Positions 37,055 to 46,837 of a stretch of 64,000 nt of DNA are shown here, piece after piece. A program made the position numbers and the translations under genes. Position 1 is the stretch's first letter. Each line of letters begins with the position of its first letter. This DNA is from Natronoglycomyces albus. Its GTDB lineage: Bacteria > Actinomycetota > Actinomycetes > Mycobacteriales > Micromonosporaceae. The notes below the pieces were generated by a model. The model was not told the origin of the DNA. It saw only the letters and a program-made list of their open reading frames with translations, and did not search any database. Where the stretch lies: the NCBI RefSeq assembly GCF_016925535.1, contig NZ_CP070496.1, positions 3,472,001-3,536,000 of the forward strand, read 5' to 3'.

Positions 37055-38536
37055 CTAATCAGGGGCTATGGACAGCTCGGCGGTGCGGTCCAAGGGTTGC
37101 CCCACACTCCCCGTCGCCGGACGGACGCATGACACCTGCGTCACGTGGTGCGACTGGGAGAGGCAGACTGCCGATGGTGCGGAGTCTGCGGAGTTACCGG
37201 TAGAGGAAGCAGGTGCCCCACCGGGGAAAATACTCAGGTCGCCCAGTTTGCCCACGGGAGCCGGACCAGCCGGGCTTGTCTCGTGAACGTCTCGGACGGT
37301 GACGGTGTTATTCATGGATTCGGCGGCCGATGCCGCAGCCGACTCGCTGATCCACTCAGCGAAACTGCTGTCATCGGTACCCCACGTTCCACGGGTCGGC
37401 CAAGAACCGGCGATGACGTCCTCGCGCGGATTTGACCCCACATTTACCCCATCGGCAAATGCGCCGGGACCGGCTGCCGCAACAGCCTGGTGCCAACCAG
37501 TGAAATCATCCCAGCCACTACCGTTGCCACCATAAAACGTGGCAGATGCGGTATCGACGCTCAACGGCGAGGTAAGTTCAGCCGCCAATGTGGTCAGTGG
37601 TTCCGCAGCCCACGATGCCAACGGCACCGCGGTCAGAGTCGATGCTGGCTCAGCCGCAAGAGCCTGTAGCGTTTCATCCCCTGCAGCCGGAAGCTGAATC
37701 GAAGCCAGCACGTGCCGGACCGGCCGGTCCTGCACAAGGCTTCCCACTTTTCCATCCACGCTCGACAATTGCCCTTGGATATCCCGCAGCGGCGCTGCCA
37801 CATGGGTCAGCGCACTTGGCTGGGTTGAGCTGTTCTGAGTTGCGCTGCTCAGCGATGAGTCCTGAGCGTGGACGAGTGGCGATAGCGACTGTGTCACCTC
37901 GGTGACGTTCTCCACCAGGGGAGAGACAGTCTCCCCAAGTGGGTTCATCACATCAGAGAGCAAGGCGTTCCCGGACACGTTGCCCGTGGAACCATTACTG
38001 CTGGCGACAGCATCAACGGAGGCGCCCTGCGCAGTCACGCTGTCATCTTGAGAACTGGGTTCGTCCCCGCCTGCGCGGGTAGCGCGATCGTCAGTCACGC
38101 TGTGTTTTTGCGCCGTGTTGACACCGGCATCGTCTGCGGTCTGGTTTTCACCGGCCAGTGATGCGAACTGCTGCGTAGCCCCGTCAACGAGCTCATCGAC
38201 TCCGTGCGTCAGATCCGACACCAGTCGCTCGGTGACGTAGTCTCCCGATGCCTCACCGAGGCCCAGCTGGTCTTGCTGGACCGCCCGCATGGCCAGATGC
38301 GATATGTCGGCAAGTTCATCGGAGAGCGAATCCGTCACGGCAACAAGATCGACGTCTGAGTCAATTTCTTCAGCTGCCGAGGCTGAAGCAGTCAAGCCGA
38401 AGGCCCAGACCGCTCCTGCCAGCGCGCCGATCAACATGGACCCAGCAACCAAGCCAGCGTTGGCCATGGAGCGCACAGCTCCACGGATACGCTGCCAACC
38501 GAGGCATAGACCCCGGTCGCGGTTGCTGTCGAACAT
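37055..38536 (-). CDS. Secreted Ser/Ala-rich protein, function unknown
   Basis: A 493-residue protein with a clear signal peptide: basic start, hydrophobic core (about 22-45, GLVAGSMLIGALAGAVWAF) and a signal peptidase I site ASASA-A before EEIDSD. The mature part is Ser/Thr/Ala/Asp-rich, with long helical stretches and a Trp-containing patch (YGGNGSGWDDFTGWHQ) near 335. No catalytic motif, anchor or repeat is recognised, so it is probably an exported surface or wall-associated protein. ATG at 38536 is chosen; GTG at 38545 is possible. Upstream lies 650 bp without genes. Confidence 0.65.
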   Translation of the reverse strand: MFDSNRDRGLCLGWQRIRGAVRSMANAGLVAGSMLIGALAGAVWAFGLTASASAAEEIDSDVDLVAVTDSLSDELADISHLAMRAVQQDQLGLGEASGDYVTERLVSDLTHGVDELVDGATQQFASLAGENQTADDAGVNTAQKHSVTDDRATRAGGDEPSSQDDSVTAQGASVDAVASSNGSTGNVSGNALLSDVMNPLGETVSPLVENVTEVTQSLSPLVHAQDSSLSSATQNSSTQPSALTHVAAPLRDIQGQLSSVDGKVGSLVQDRPVRHVLASIQLPAAGDETLQALAAEPASTLTAVPLASWAAEPLTTLAAELTSPLSVDTASATFYGGNGSGWDDFTGWHQAVAAAGPGAFADGVNVGSNPREDVIAGSWPTRGTWGTDDSSFAEWISESAAASAAESMNNTVTVRDVHETSPAGPAPVGKLGDLSIFPGGAPASSTGNSADSAPSAVCLSQSHHVTQVSCVRPATGSVGQPLDRTAELSIAPD

Positions 38537-39186
38537 CGTCCACACTTTCTGTCGGCGTGTTTGCTGTCAGGGTTTGTACAACGATGACGGCTAAGTGACT
38601 CCGAATGGAATCGCCGTCGCGTCGCCATTGACCTGAGTTGGGACGAGTTGACTCGCCCGCTATTGGGGTAACGATGAGTGGTGCACGGGGATACGGGCAA
38701 GTGCCATAAATTTCGACAATTGGTCGATCAAGCCCATTGGCACCATTCGCCCCACGGCTAGCTTCTCGCCGCTTTGTCAATAAACGCGCACGTCACGCCC
38801 GGCAGCGCTTGCGACCATGCGATAGATCACAGGCGTAACGGTCGTTACAGGGTACGAAGCGGTGGCACCAATATTTGGTCCCCAACAAGTAAACTTTGCT
38901 CGAGCACCATTCGCGTTTCGACGGAAAGAGACCTCTTCTCCGCGAACGTGAAGCTCAATAACGTAGAACGAACGCCGGCACAGGCCATAGCGAAAAGCCG
39001 CTGACCAGCGGTGTCACCGCATGCATCGCAACCTGACACCATATAAACACGTGTCTAGTTCAGAAATTCAATCCAGGACCGTGCCGTTGCGACTCTCCAG
39101 TTCAACACCGCGACAACGGCAGCTCGCCGACTAACCGCATAGCGCACCAACAACCCTGACAACACTCCACTACAAAGGTAGGCACT
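38537..39186. other. 650-bp divergent intergenic region with small palindromes
   Basis: It separates the secreted-protein gene from the wall-polymer locus. Two short inverted repeats are seen: GTAACG-GT-CGTTAC at 38835-38848 and ACCAA-TAT-TTGGT at 38867-38879, about 30 bp apart. Both are possible regulator sites for either gene. No coding sequence is recognised. Confidence 0.45.
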
Positions 39187-39873
39187 GTGTACAGCCTTGT
39201 ACTCCTCAACGGCGGCATCGGCCAACGCGTACGCGCCGAAGCGCCCAAACAGTTCCTCCGTGTGGACGGCCGCCCCATCGTCGTGTTCAGTCTCGTGGCC
39301 GCGGACGAAGTCGCCGACATCGACGAAATCATCCTCAACTATCCCCACGGATGGCTCGAAGAACTGCGTCAACTGGTCTCCGACTTCGCCATCAAAACCC
39401 CGATACGCTACGTTCAGGCAGGTCAGACCCGGCATGAATCCGTCTGGGAAATGCTGGGCCATTGTCGCAACGAAAACGTGATCCTCCATGAATCGGCCCG
39501 TCCCATGGTCACCGCCGAGGACTTCCGCGCCATCATTGCCGACCAACGCAGCAACGTCAGCTACATGCTGCCCATCCCCTTTACTGTCGCCCCGGTCGAA
39601 CCGCAGACCCAGTCCGTAACCGGATATCTCGAACGCGACCGGCTTCGCAACGTGCAGCTGCCGCAGAAGTTCGCCAAAGCGGACTTGGTCTCCGCGCATG
39701 AGCAGGCGCGCCGTAGCGGACGCACCTTCACCGAAGACGCCACTCTGTGCGCCGAGGCCGGGCACAAAGTCTTCTACCTGGAAGGAAGCGACAGCAACAT
39801 CAAGGTCACCACTCCCCTCGACGTCAAACTCGCGACCTATCTCCTCAGCTCCGGCGGTAATGATGACGAATAA
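39187..39873 (+). CDS. IspD/TarI-family cytidylyltransferase, probably D-ribitol-5-phosphate
   Basis: A 228-residue GT-A-like nucleotidyltransferase. The CTP-binding start LLNGGIGQRVRAEAPKQF (residues 6-23) and DATLC...GSDSNIKVTTPLD match IspD/TarI. Its position before an SDR reductase and a TagF-like polymerase argues for polyol-phosphate rather than methylerythritol-phosphate as substrate. IspD-like and SDR domains are fused in the Haemophilus Bcs1/Acs1 CDP-ribitol enzyme. The GTG start follows AAGGTAGG. The next gene overlaps its end by 14 bases. Confidence 0.82.
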   Translation: MYSLVLLNGGIGQRVRAEAPKQFLRVDGRPIVVFSLVAADEVADIDEIILNYPHGWLEELRQLVSDFAIKTPIRYVQAGQTRHESVWEMLGHCRNENVILHESARPMVTAEDFRAIIADQRSNVSYMLPIPFTVAPVEPQTQSVTGYLERDRLRNVQLPQKFAKADLVSAHEQARRSGRTFTEDATLCAEAGHKVFYLEGSDSNIKVTTPLDVKLATYLLSSGGNDDE

Positions 39874-40573
39874 AACCCTGCTCCTCACTGGCGCTTCACG
39901 CGGAATCGGTGCCGCAACCGTGCGCCGCTTCGTTTCCGCCGACAACGGTTACGGCCAACTAGCTCTCCTGGCTCGTGCCTCCGATGACTTCGACCAACTC
40001 ATCAAGACGCTCGAAGCGGACAACCCCCACAACAAGACCTTGCTGCCGTTCGAGGTCGATCTAGGAGACACCGAGGCCCTCATCGACACCGTTGCCGCCG
40101 TCCACCGGGCCACCGGCGGTGTGGACATGCTGGTCAACAACGCCGGATACACCGCCCCGGCCGCTATCCAACAAAGCGAACTGGCCGACTTCGAGCGCAC
40201 CATGTCCGTCAACTTGTACGCCCCGTTTATCCTGGTCCGGGAACTTCTACGCGCGGGCAATCACTTCGACTTGATCGTCAATATCGCCTCGACTGCCGGT
40301 TTGCACGGACGTGCTGGCTGGTTGACCTACTCCGCGTCCAAAGCGGCGCTCATTAACATGAGTGAGGTCATGAAAGAGGAACTCAAGATCTACGGAACCC
40401 GAGTGGCCTGCCTGGCTCCCGGGCGCTGTGCCACCGCACTACGGTCCAAGCTTGCTCCCGAAGAGGACCCCAGCACGATCATGCAGCCCGAACACGTCGC
40501 GCAGATCGTGGAGTTCCTGACTACCGACGCAAGTCGACTCATCGACAGCGAACGGCTCGTCGTGAAACTTTGA
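39860..40573 (+). CDS. Short-chain dehydrogenase, probable ribulose-5-phosphate reductase partner
   Basis: A 237-residue classical SDR: cofactor motif GASRGIGAA (about 11-19), NNAGYTAP, and the catalytic Tyr/Lys in YSASKAAL with Ser in NIASTAG. Overlap with the cytidylyltransferase gene indicates coupled translation. In Bcs1-type enzymes the SDR half reduces ribulose-5-phosphate to ribitol-5-phosphate with NADPH, which the other half activates with CTP; I infer the same division of labour between these two proteins. Confidence 0.8.
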   Translation: MMTNKTLLLTGASRGIGAATVRRFVSADNGYGQLALLARASDDFDQLIKTLEADNPHNKTLLPFEVDLGDTEALIDTVAAVHRATGGVDMLVNNAGYTAPAAIQQSELADFERTMSVNLYAPFILVRELLRAGNHFDLIVNIASTAGLHGRAGWLTYSASKAALINMSEVMKEELKIYGTRVACLAPGRCATALRSKLAPEEDPSTIMQPEHVAQIVEFLTTDASRLIDSERLVVKL

Positions 40574-40738
40574 AGGGCTCGCATGCGCCCGACAATTAAA
40601 TGGTGTCGAACCGAACGTCACGTGAGGATCCCCGTCGGTCTGAAATCACTTACCGATGCCTTAGCGCCGACAACGACCGTGACCGAGCGCCCGATCCCTA
40701 CCACCTGTAGAGCCATTTGAGCAAAGAGAGCCCACTCT

Positions 40739-42439
40739 ATGATGCGAACTGCGATTCAGACGTTGTTCTGGCGCACCATGCCGGTTGGCTTGCCAGGTAT
40801 CGCCGTCATCGCTTTCGCCGCAACCGAGGGGGCATGGATCGGGTGGGCCCTGTGTTTGGTTGGGCTCCTCTTCCTGTGGCGCAAAGGTAAGCCAGCCCAT
40901 TTCGCTTCGCAGACATCGGGAATTGTGGCTCTCGTTCTCACCGTCCTCGTTGGCGCTTCCGCGACTGGCCATCTCGATCTTGGTCTGGCTGTGGCGGCCA
41001 CGTTGCTGGCATTCCTCGCCACCCAGCACGACCTACTAGTCAAACCGTTCGATTCCTCGCAGCTGACCACTGCCAATTTGAGCTTTTCCGCTTATCGCCC
41101 GCGGATCTCCCCACATGTTCCCGCGTTCCTATGCACCGCGTTGCTCACGGGGCTCATCGCCACTGCTGCCTTTAAATTCCCGGGTTGGCCAATCGGCATC
41201 CTCGCTGGCGTCGGAACGTTGAGCCTGTTGGGAGTAGTGATTGGCGAATGGCGACGACGTAGGCAAGACGCGAACTATTACGATGCTGCGGTTCATCGGG
41301 CGCTGAACGAATTTCAGCCGCAATTTGCCGTGCACTTCACCGCGCCTGAAGGCGCCGAATATCAACTCGCCATGTGGTTGCCGTATCTGGAAGCTCTCGG
41401 TGATCGGTTTATCGTGATTTTGCGCGACCCTCAGCCCGTAGCCAAATTGTCGGCATTGACCTCTTCACCGATTGTCGTCGCGCCTCGTATCGTTGATCTC
41501 GAAAGATGCCTTGTGCCGTCGGTCCGCAGCGTTTTCTATGTAAACAACGGCATGATGAACACTCACGCCGTCCGTTTCTCGGACCTTAACCACGTGCAGC
41601 TACTACATGGCGACTCCGATAAGCCGTCGAGCTATAGTCCCGTCACCGCGATGTATAGCCACATTTTCGTCGCAGGACAAGCTGGCATCGACCGCTATCG
41701 CGATCACGGTGTCAACATCCCCCACGAAAAATTTCACATAGTCGGACGGCCTCAAGTCGCCGATATCGAAGTCGATACAACCCCTATTGACAAGAAAGAC
41801 CGTTTGACGGTGCTTTATGCCCCGACATGGACGGGCAACTCCAGTGACGTCAATTACTGTTCGTTGCCTTACGGGCACAAGATTATTGATTCTCTCATTG
41901 CCCATGACGTCGACATCATTTTGCGACCCCACCCATTTTCCCGCCGCAACCTTGCCTCCGCTGGGCTGCTAGCTCAGCTGGAGGACCTGCTTGCGCACGA
42001 TTCGCGGCATAGCGACCGAAACCATACGTGGGGACCCAAAGCCAGCAATGAGATGAGTTTGACCGATTGCTTCAACGCTTCGGACGCCCTCGTTTGCGAT
42101 GTCAGCGCCGTGGCTCCCGACTGGTTGTATTCTCAAAAACCCTTCGCGATCACTGATGTAGTGGCACTTGGCGACACGTTCGCACAACAGTTCCCACTCG
42201 CACGCGCCTCCTACCTTCTCAATCTGAACGAAGCAGCCACCAAAGCCGATGATTCGGATGTTCATCACATACTCGGGCAAATGCTCACCGTGGATCCGCT
42301 AAAGAGCGTCCGAGCTGAAACTAAGGCATACTACTTGGGGAACGTGCCCCCCGAACGGTACAAGGACACCTTTCTTGATGCCGCTCGCGCGACCTATGCA
42401 AAGGAACGCAAACAATGTCCTGCCCCGACGTCAGCGTGA
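40739..42439 (+). CDS. CDP-glycerol/CDP-ribitol phosphotransferase (TagF/TarL-like)
   Basis: A 566-residue wall-polymer synthase. Residues 1-180 hold membrane helices (about 12-60, 75-95, 125-165), and the rest is a GT-B-like TagF domain with QLLHGDSDKP, VLYAPTWTG, ILRPHPFS and DALVCDVSAVAPDWLYS, all TagF signatures. It should polymerise or prime polyol-phosphate chains at the inner membrane face. An integral N-terminal membrane part differs from the amphipathic anchoring of classical TagF. It overlaps the next gene by 25 bases. Confidence 0.85.
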   Translation: MMRTAIQTLFWRTMPVGLPGIAVIAFAATEGAWIGWALCLVGLLFLWRKGKPAHFASQTSGIVALVLTVLVGASATGHLDLGLAVAATLLAFLATQHDLLVKPFDSSQLTTANLSFSAYRPRISPHVPAFLCTALLTGLIATAAFKFPGWPIGILAGVGTLSLLGVVIGEWRRRRQDANYYDAAVHRALNEFQPQFAVHFTAPEGAEYQLAMWLPYLEALGDRFIVILRDPQPVAKLSALTSSPIVVAPRIVDLERCLVPSVRSVFYVNNGMMNTHAVRFSDLNHVQLLHGDSDKPSSYSPVTAMYSHIFVAGQAGIDRYRDHGVNIPHEKFHIVGRPQVADIEVDTTPIDKKDRLTVLYAPTWTGNSSDVNYCSLPYGHKIIDSLIAHDVDIILRPHPFSRRNLASAGLLAQLEDLLAHDSRHSDRNHTWGPKASNEMSLTDCFNASDALVCDVSAVAPDWLYSQKPFAITDVVALGDTFAQQFPLARASYLLNLNEAATKADDSDVHHILGQMLTVDPLKSVRAETKAYYLGNVPPERYKDTFLDAARATYAKERKQCPAPTSA

Positions 42440-44073
42440 TCGTCGGTGTCTATAACACCGAAGCGCATATTGCCCAATGTGTGCAGTCCGTCCTCGACCA
42501 AACCTTGCACAAAAGCAAGCGTGAACTAATTGTCGTCGATGACGGATCAACCGACAACACCGGAGAAGAGCTCAAGGAGCTCGCCAACCGCCACAGCGAA
42601 ATCACTGTCCTACACCAACCCAACTCCGGGGGACCAGCATCTCCGCGCAACGCCGGGCTCGACGTGGCAAGTGGCCGCTATGTTTTCTTCCTGGACGCGG
42701 ACGACTGGCTGGCACCCGAAGCGCTCGAACGCATGGTCGCCATGGCCGATACCAATCGCACTGACGTAGTGGTCGGTAAATATGTCAGTGTCGACGGACG
42801 CAAAGTCCCCGCCAGCATGTTTACACACGACCAACCCCGCACGGACATTTTCAATTCTCGCGCGTACTGGACCCTGAACCCGCTCAAACTGTTTCGTCGC
42901 AGCCTCATCGACGACGCAAAGCTGCGTTTCCCCACCGAACTACCTGTCGGACAAGACCAGCCGTTCACCGCGCAAGCGTACTTCCGCGCCCGCAGCATCT
43001 CGATCCTAGCTAGCTACGACTGCTACCACTATCGACTGCGCAGCGACGGTGGAAACAACACCGAACGTGTCGACAGCGCCCGACTGTGGTTGCGGATCTT
43101 TGCCCACATGTTGCCCCTCGTCGCCGAAAATGTTCCGGCCGGCCCCCGCCGTGATCTGCTACTGCGCCGGCATTTTCAAACGGAACAACGCGACTTCCTC
43201 CGCCACCTGAGCAAAGTCGATGCATCAGTGCAGAAGGAACTCTATGCGGAGTTCACTCAGTTCGTAAAACAGTGGTGTTCCCCCGAAGTGTCCACGCCGT
43301 TGCCCGCGATCGATCGCCTGCAACTTGAGCTGGCACGACGCGACGAACTCACAGCGGCCCTAGCGGTAGCCGCCGCCGAGGCCGCACCGGAACCCACGTC
43401 GCTGGTCATCGAAGGGAAACGCGCCTTCGCCCGTTACCCCGGATTTAGAAGTTCCGACCTTGCGGTCGACGATGAGTACTTCGACGTCTCCGCCGAGGTG
43501 AAACCCCAACACGACCTCACGCACTTCGAACACAGGCAGTGGCACTACCAACTGGCTGGAACTGTGGATCTGCCACCGGCCACCGTCAACAACGTCACAA
43601 GCGATCGCCGCCAAGTACATAGCAAAGACATCACTATCGTGCTCCACAAACGTGGTACCGACGAAGAACAACGGTTCGCTGCCACCATCGACACGGCCGA
43701 GGGCGCACCCACCATCAGTTACGAAGCCTCCTGTGACATCCATAAGCTGCTCGCACAAGGAAACAACGTGTGCGGAGTGTGGGACTTCTACATTGAGGTA
43801 AAACTCGACGACTTCCGTTGCCGCCGCCGGATCGGCATCCCCACCGGCCGCCCCACCATCCCCAAACAACGACAGCCCGCGAATGCTCCTGCCGCACAGA
43901 GTCGTTCACTACCCACCGTGTCCCACTACGTCACGCCATTTAGCAATCTGAGCATCCGCATTAGTGAGACCAGTTACATCGGGAATTTCCATCGATGGCC
44001 ACTTCGCGTTAAATCGCTGGTAAAAGGGATGCGTAGGTATATCGCACCGTGGGTTCACAGGCAGCGAGGTTGA
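42415..44073 (+). CDS. Family 2 glycosyltransferase, TarS/TarP-like
   Basis: A 552-residue enzyme. The GT-A domain (about 5-235) has VSVIVGVYNTE, VDDGSTDNTG, GGPASPRNAGLD and FLDADDWL with the metal-binding DxD. The C-terminal part resembles the trimerisation or acceptor-binding modules of teichoic acid glycosyltransferases. It likely decorates the polyol-phosphate chain with a sugar. The start lies inside the polymerase gene, so the two are co-translated. Confidence 0.83.
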   Translation: MSCPDVSVIVGVYNTEAHIAQCVQSVLDQTLHKSKRELIVVDDGSTDNTGEELKELANRHSEITVLHQPNSGGPASPRNAGLDVASGRYVFFLDADDWLAPEALERMVAMADTNRTDVVVGKYVSVDGRKVPASMFTHDQPRTDIFNSRAYWTLNPLKLFRRSLIDDAKLRFPTELPVGQDQPFTAQAYFRARSISILASYDCYHYRLRSDGGNNTERVDSARLWLRIFAHMLPLVAENVPAGPRRDLLLRRHFQTEQRDFLRHLSKVDASVQKELYAEFTQFVKQWCSPEVSTPLPAIDRLQLELARRDELTAALAVAAAEAAPEPTSLVIEGKRAFARYPGFRSSDLAVDDEYFDVSAEVKPQHDLTHFEHRQWHYQLAGTVDLPPATVNNVTSDRRQVHSKDITIVLHKRGTDEEQRFAATIDTAEGAPTISYEASCDIHKLLAQGNNVCGVWDFYIEVKLDDFRCRRRIGIPTGRPTIPKQRQPANAPAAQSRSLPTVSHYVTPFSNLSIRISETSYIGNFHRWPLRVKSLVKGMRRYIAPWVHRQRG

Positions 44074-44162
44074 CCCCATGACGATAGAATGGTCATGCTC
44101 ATCCTTTTGAAGCAAACAGAAACCTTATATCTGTTCGCTGTCCCCTGGAAAGATCACCTCGA

Positions 44163-46265
44163 TTGAGAACCCCTACGCGCGCGCCCGCTCCCGACTGGGA
44201 CGCAACGCAGCAACTCCCCGTCGTTAAGCGAACAGCGACGCTGCCTAGAGGTGGTTCGCCACACTACTACCGCCCAGAGCTGGACGGTCTGCGAGCGGTC
44301 GCCGTCTTGCTAGTTGCCGCCTACCATATTTGGCTAGGCCGCATCTCCGGCGGAGTCGACGTTTTCTTGCTCCTCACCGGCTTCCTCATCACGGCTTCAC
44401 TGTTGCGCATGGCCGAGAGGGACCGCAAAATTCACTTGGGTGTCTATTTCGGTCGGTTGTCGAGCAGACTGATCCCCACCGCAGCGACAGTGCTGCTGGC
44501 AAGCCTGCTCATCACCATGTTCATCGTGCCCATGACGCGGTGGAAGTCAAGTGTCGGGGAGATCCTGGCCTCGGCTCTATACTTCCAAAACTGGAAACTG
44601 GCGATCAGTTCCACGGACTACCTCCAACAAGATCAGCCCGCAAGCGTCGTGCAACACTTCTGGTCACTGTCCATCCAGGGCCAGTTTTACGTAGTATGGG
44701 CTCTTCTCCTCATCGGGGTCTTCGCCCTGGCCGCCCGCGATATGCGGCGAATGCGCCTCCTAGCCGGAACGGCCTTTGGCCTCATCTTCGCCGTATCGTT
44801 GGCCTATTCGATCTATGGGACCGCGAACAACCAAGTCTGGACTTACTTCGATACCGGCGCCCGCATGTGGGAATTCGCACTCGGTGCCCTATTCGCGCTT
44901 TTCATCGGGTCTATTAGCTTGCCACGACAAGCACGACTCGTTCTTGGTTGGGTTGGGCTCCTCGCCCTGGTCAGCTGCGGAATGCTCGTGCCCGACTCGA
45001 CTATGTTCCCTGGCTATATCGCTTTGTGGCCTACCGCTGCCGCGCTGTTGGTGATCATCGCTGGCACCACTCATTACCAATACGGTGTGGATCGCTTCCT
45101 GACGTGGGCTCCCATCGCCACGCTAGGCACGCTCGGCTACGGCATCTTCCTATGGCATTGGCCTCTCTTTATCGCCTTCAGGGAGATCTCGGGAGAGCAA
45201 ACAGCGGGGCTATTTGACGGACTTGGGATTATCGCCCTGTCCATCATTCTCGCCTACATCACAAAGAAAGCCTTCGACGACGGTCTGAGAAGCCTCATCC
45301 CCAAACGTACTGTGGCGCAAGCCCGCTGGGGTCTCGTCATCGGTATTTCGTTCATAGTGCCTGTTCTGGCGGTAAGCCTGACTTGGACGCAAGCCATAGC
45401 CCTAGATGAGCAACCAATGGCCCGCATAACCAGCGCGGACCCCGAGGACATAGGCACTCACCCCGGGGCACTGGCACTGCGGTACCCCGATTCAGCGGCC
45501 GAGATTGGGCAGGTTCCGATTACTCCGAGCCCGATGGCAGTGCGGGACGACCTACCGAAAATGTATGAGGATGATTGCCACGTCGGCATTGACGGAGACC
45601 GGGCCCGGATTTGCGAATATGGTTCAGATACTCCGGATGTCACGCTGGCCGTTGTGGGGGCGTCACGAAGCGCTCACTGGTTTCCCGCCATCGAGGCACG
45701 TGCGGAAGCGAATAATTGGCGAGTCCTAACTATTACCAAAAGCGCCTGTCTGTTTACTACGGGAACATCAACATACCAAGGCAATACCTATCATGACTGC
45801 ATGGCTTGGCGTGACGATGTAGTGTCAATTCTCAAAGATATACAGCCTGACTTGGTCGTCACGTCCTCGACTCGCACCGAGTCAGATCAAGAATACGTGC
45901 CATCCGGATACATCGAGCGATGGGAAGAGCTCGACGAATTGGGGCTGACGGTCTTTGGCATTCGTGACACCCCCATCGTCGATAATGACGTCGTCGATTG
46001 CGTCGCTCGAGGTGACAGCTGCGTATACGACACCTCGCACATACCAGCCGAAGATCCGATGATCGATAACGGCCGCGTGCCAGACAATGTCATCGCTGCG
46101 GACTTCACTCCATACATTTGCCCCGAACAGCAATGTTATGCCGTTATCGGCAATGTCCTCGTCTATCGCGATAGCCGCCACATATCGGCCACGTATGCGG
46201 CAACACTCGCGGCCATGATGGAAGAGCAACTGCTTGCGGCACTCGCCACATTGGAGACCGACTAG
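44163..46265 (+). CDS. OafA-type membrane acyltransferase with SGNH domain
   Basis: A 700-residue protein. The acyltransferase-3 part (about 35-415) begins with YYRPELDGLRAVAVLLVAAYH and GGVDVFLLLTGFLI and has about ten helices. The C-terminal part (about 480-700) is an SGNH-like domain. Its block I reads VVGASRSAH, where the usual Asp of GDS is Ala, and the late Asp-His pair is present in RDSRHIS. It probably O-acetylates the wall polymer on the outer face. TTG at 44163 is the only practical start and has poor ribosome signals. Confidence 0.85.
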   Translation: MRTPTRAPAPDWDATQQLPVVKRTATLPRGGSPHYYRPELDGLRAVAVLLVAAYHIWLGRISGGVDVFLLLTGFLITASLLRMAERDRKIHLGVYFGRLSSRLIPTAATVLLASLLITMFIVPMTRWKSSVGEILASALYFQNWKLAISSTDYLQQDQPASVVQHFWSLSIQGQFYVVWALLLIGVFALAARDMRRMRLLAGTAFGLIFAVSLAYSIYGTANNQVWTYFDTGARMWEFALGALFALFIGSISLPRQARLVLGWVGLLALVSCGMLVPDSTMFPGYIALWPTAAALLVIIAGTTHYQYGVDRFLTWAPIATLGTLGYGIFLWHWPLFIAFREISGEQTAGLFDGLGIIALSIILAYITKKAFDDGLRSLIPKRTVAQARWGLVIGISFIVPVLAVSLTWTQAIALDEQPMARITSADPEDIGTHPGALALRYPDSAAEIGQVPITPSPMAVRDDLPKMYEDDCHVGIDGDRARICEYGSDTPDVTLAVVGASRSAHWFPAIEARAEANNWRVLTITKSACLFTTGTSTYQGNTYHDCMAWRDDVVSILKDIQPDLVVTSSTRTESDQEYVPSGYIERWEELDELGLTVFGIRDTPIVDNDVVDCVARGDSCVYDTSHIPAEDPMIDNGRVPDNVIAADFTPYICPEQQCYAVIGNVLVYRDSRHISATYAATLAAMMEEQLLAALATLETD

Positions 46266-46311
46266 TAGGTCACGCGCAATTGGGTTTGCTCGTAGAGTCA
46301 GTTTGCGCCAA

Positions 46312-46344
46312 TGGTTTATGCCTGCTCCCATAGGCAGAAAACCA
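46312..46344. terminator. Imperfect hairpin after the acyltransferase gene
   Basis: Pairs 46312-46317 with 46339-46344 and 46319-46323 with 46332-46336 around an 8-nt loop, 47 bp past the stop, in a convergent gap. Confidence 0.4.
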
Positions 46345-46470
46345 AACACTCGCTAACCGTCTAAGCCGGTCTAACATGGCCGTAGTTTTAGCACTGCTGA
46401 TGGCGAAACTTAGGCTGGTGACGCACCGGAGGAGAACACAGAACGTATCTCTTGCTCAAGTTTCCGCGGA

Positions 46471-46806
46471 TCAACCGTTCTTGGAACGGGCCAACTCAGC
46501 CTGTGCGATCTCGCGTCGCTGTGACTCGATAGCGGCCAACGTCGTATGCTGCAGATTTTCCAGCCGGGACAGACGATTAGTCGTCGACACATACTTAGCC
46601 GACGTGAACTCGGCACGTACAGCGCTATGCAGCCATACCAACTGCACTGCCACCTGCGCTCCAAGTAGGGCGAGGGCAATCAGAGCTATCGAAAGTGCCT
46701 CAAAAATCACCGCGAGAGCGACGACCCCCACTAGTGTCACAGTCGATGCCACGATCGCCTGGTGAAAGGAGGAAAGCGATCGTAGCTTTGCGACAATTCT
46801 CTTCAT
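46471..46806 (-). CDS. Small membrane protein with C-terminal coiled coil
   Basis: A 111-residue protein: basic N-terminus (KRIVAKLRS), two tightly spaced membrane helices (about 18-60), then a charged helix with heptad-like Leu/Ile spacing (RLSRLENLQHTTLAAIESQRREI). The layout repeats, at smaller scale, the N-terminus of the large fusion protein at 52705. It may tether or space a glycopolymer enzyme at the membrane. It is 31 bp downstream of a lipoprotein gene. No family is recognised. Confidence 0.6.
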   Translation of the reverse strand: MKRIVAKLRSLSSFHQAIVASTVTLVGVVALAVIFEALSIALIALALLGAQVAVQLVWLHSAVRAEFTSAKYVSTTNRLSRLENLQHTTLAAIESQRREIAQAELARSKNG

Positions 46807-46837
46807 GGAATACAGCTCAATTTCTCGTCCGTTGGTT

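Noticed and set aside
39055-39945. 296-codon open frame on the minus strand
   Set aside because: It is antisense to the cytidylyltransferase gene, which carries the CTP-binding motif; the frame is a by-product of GC-rich codon bias.
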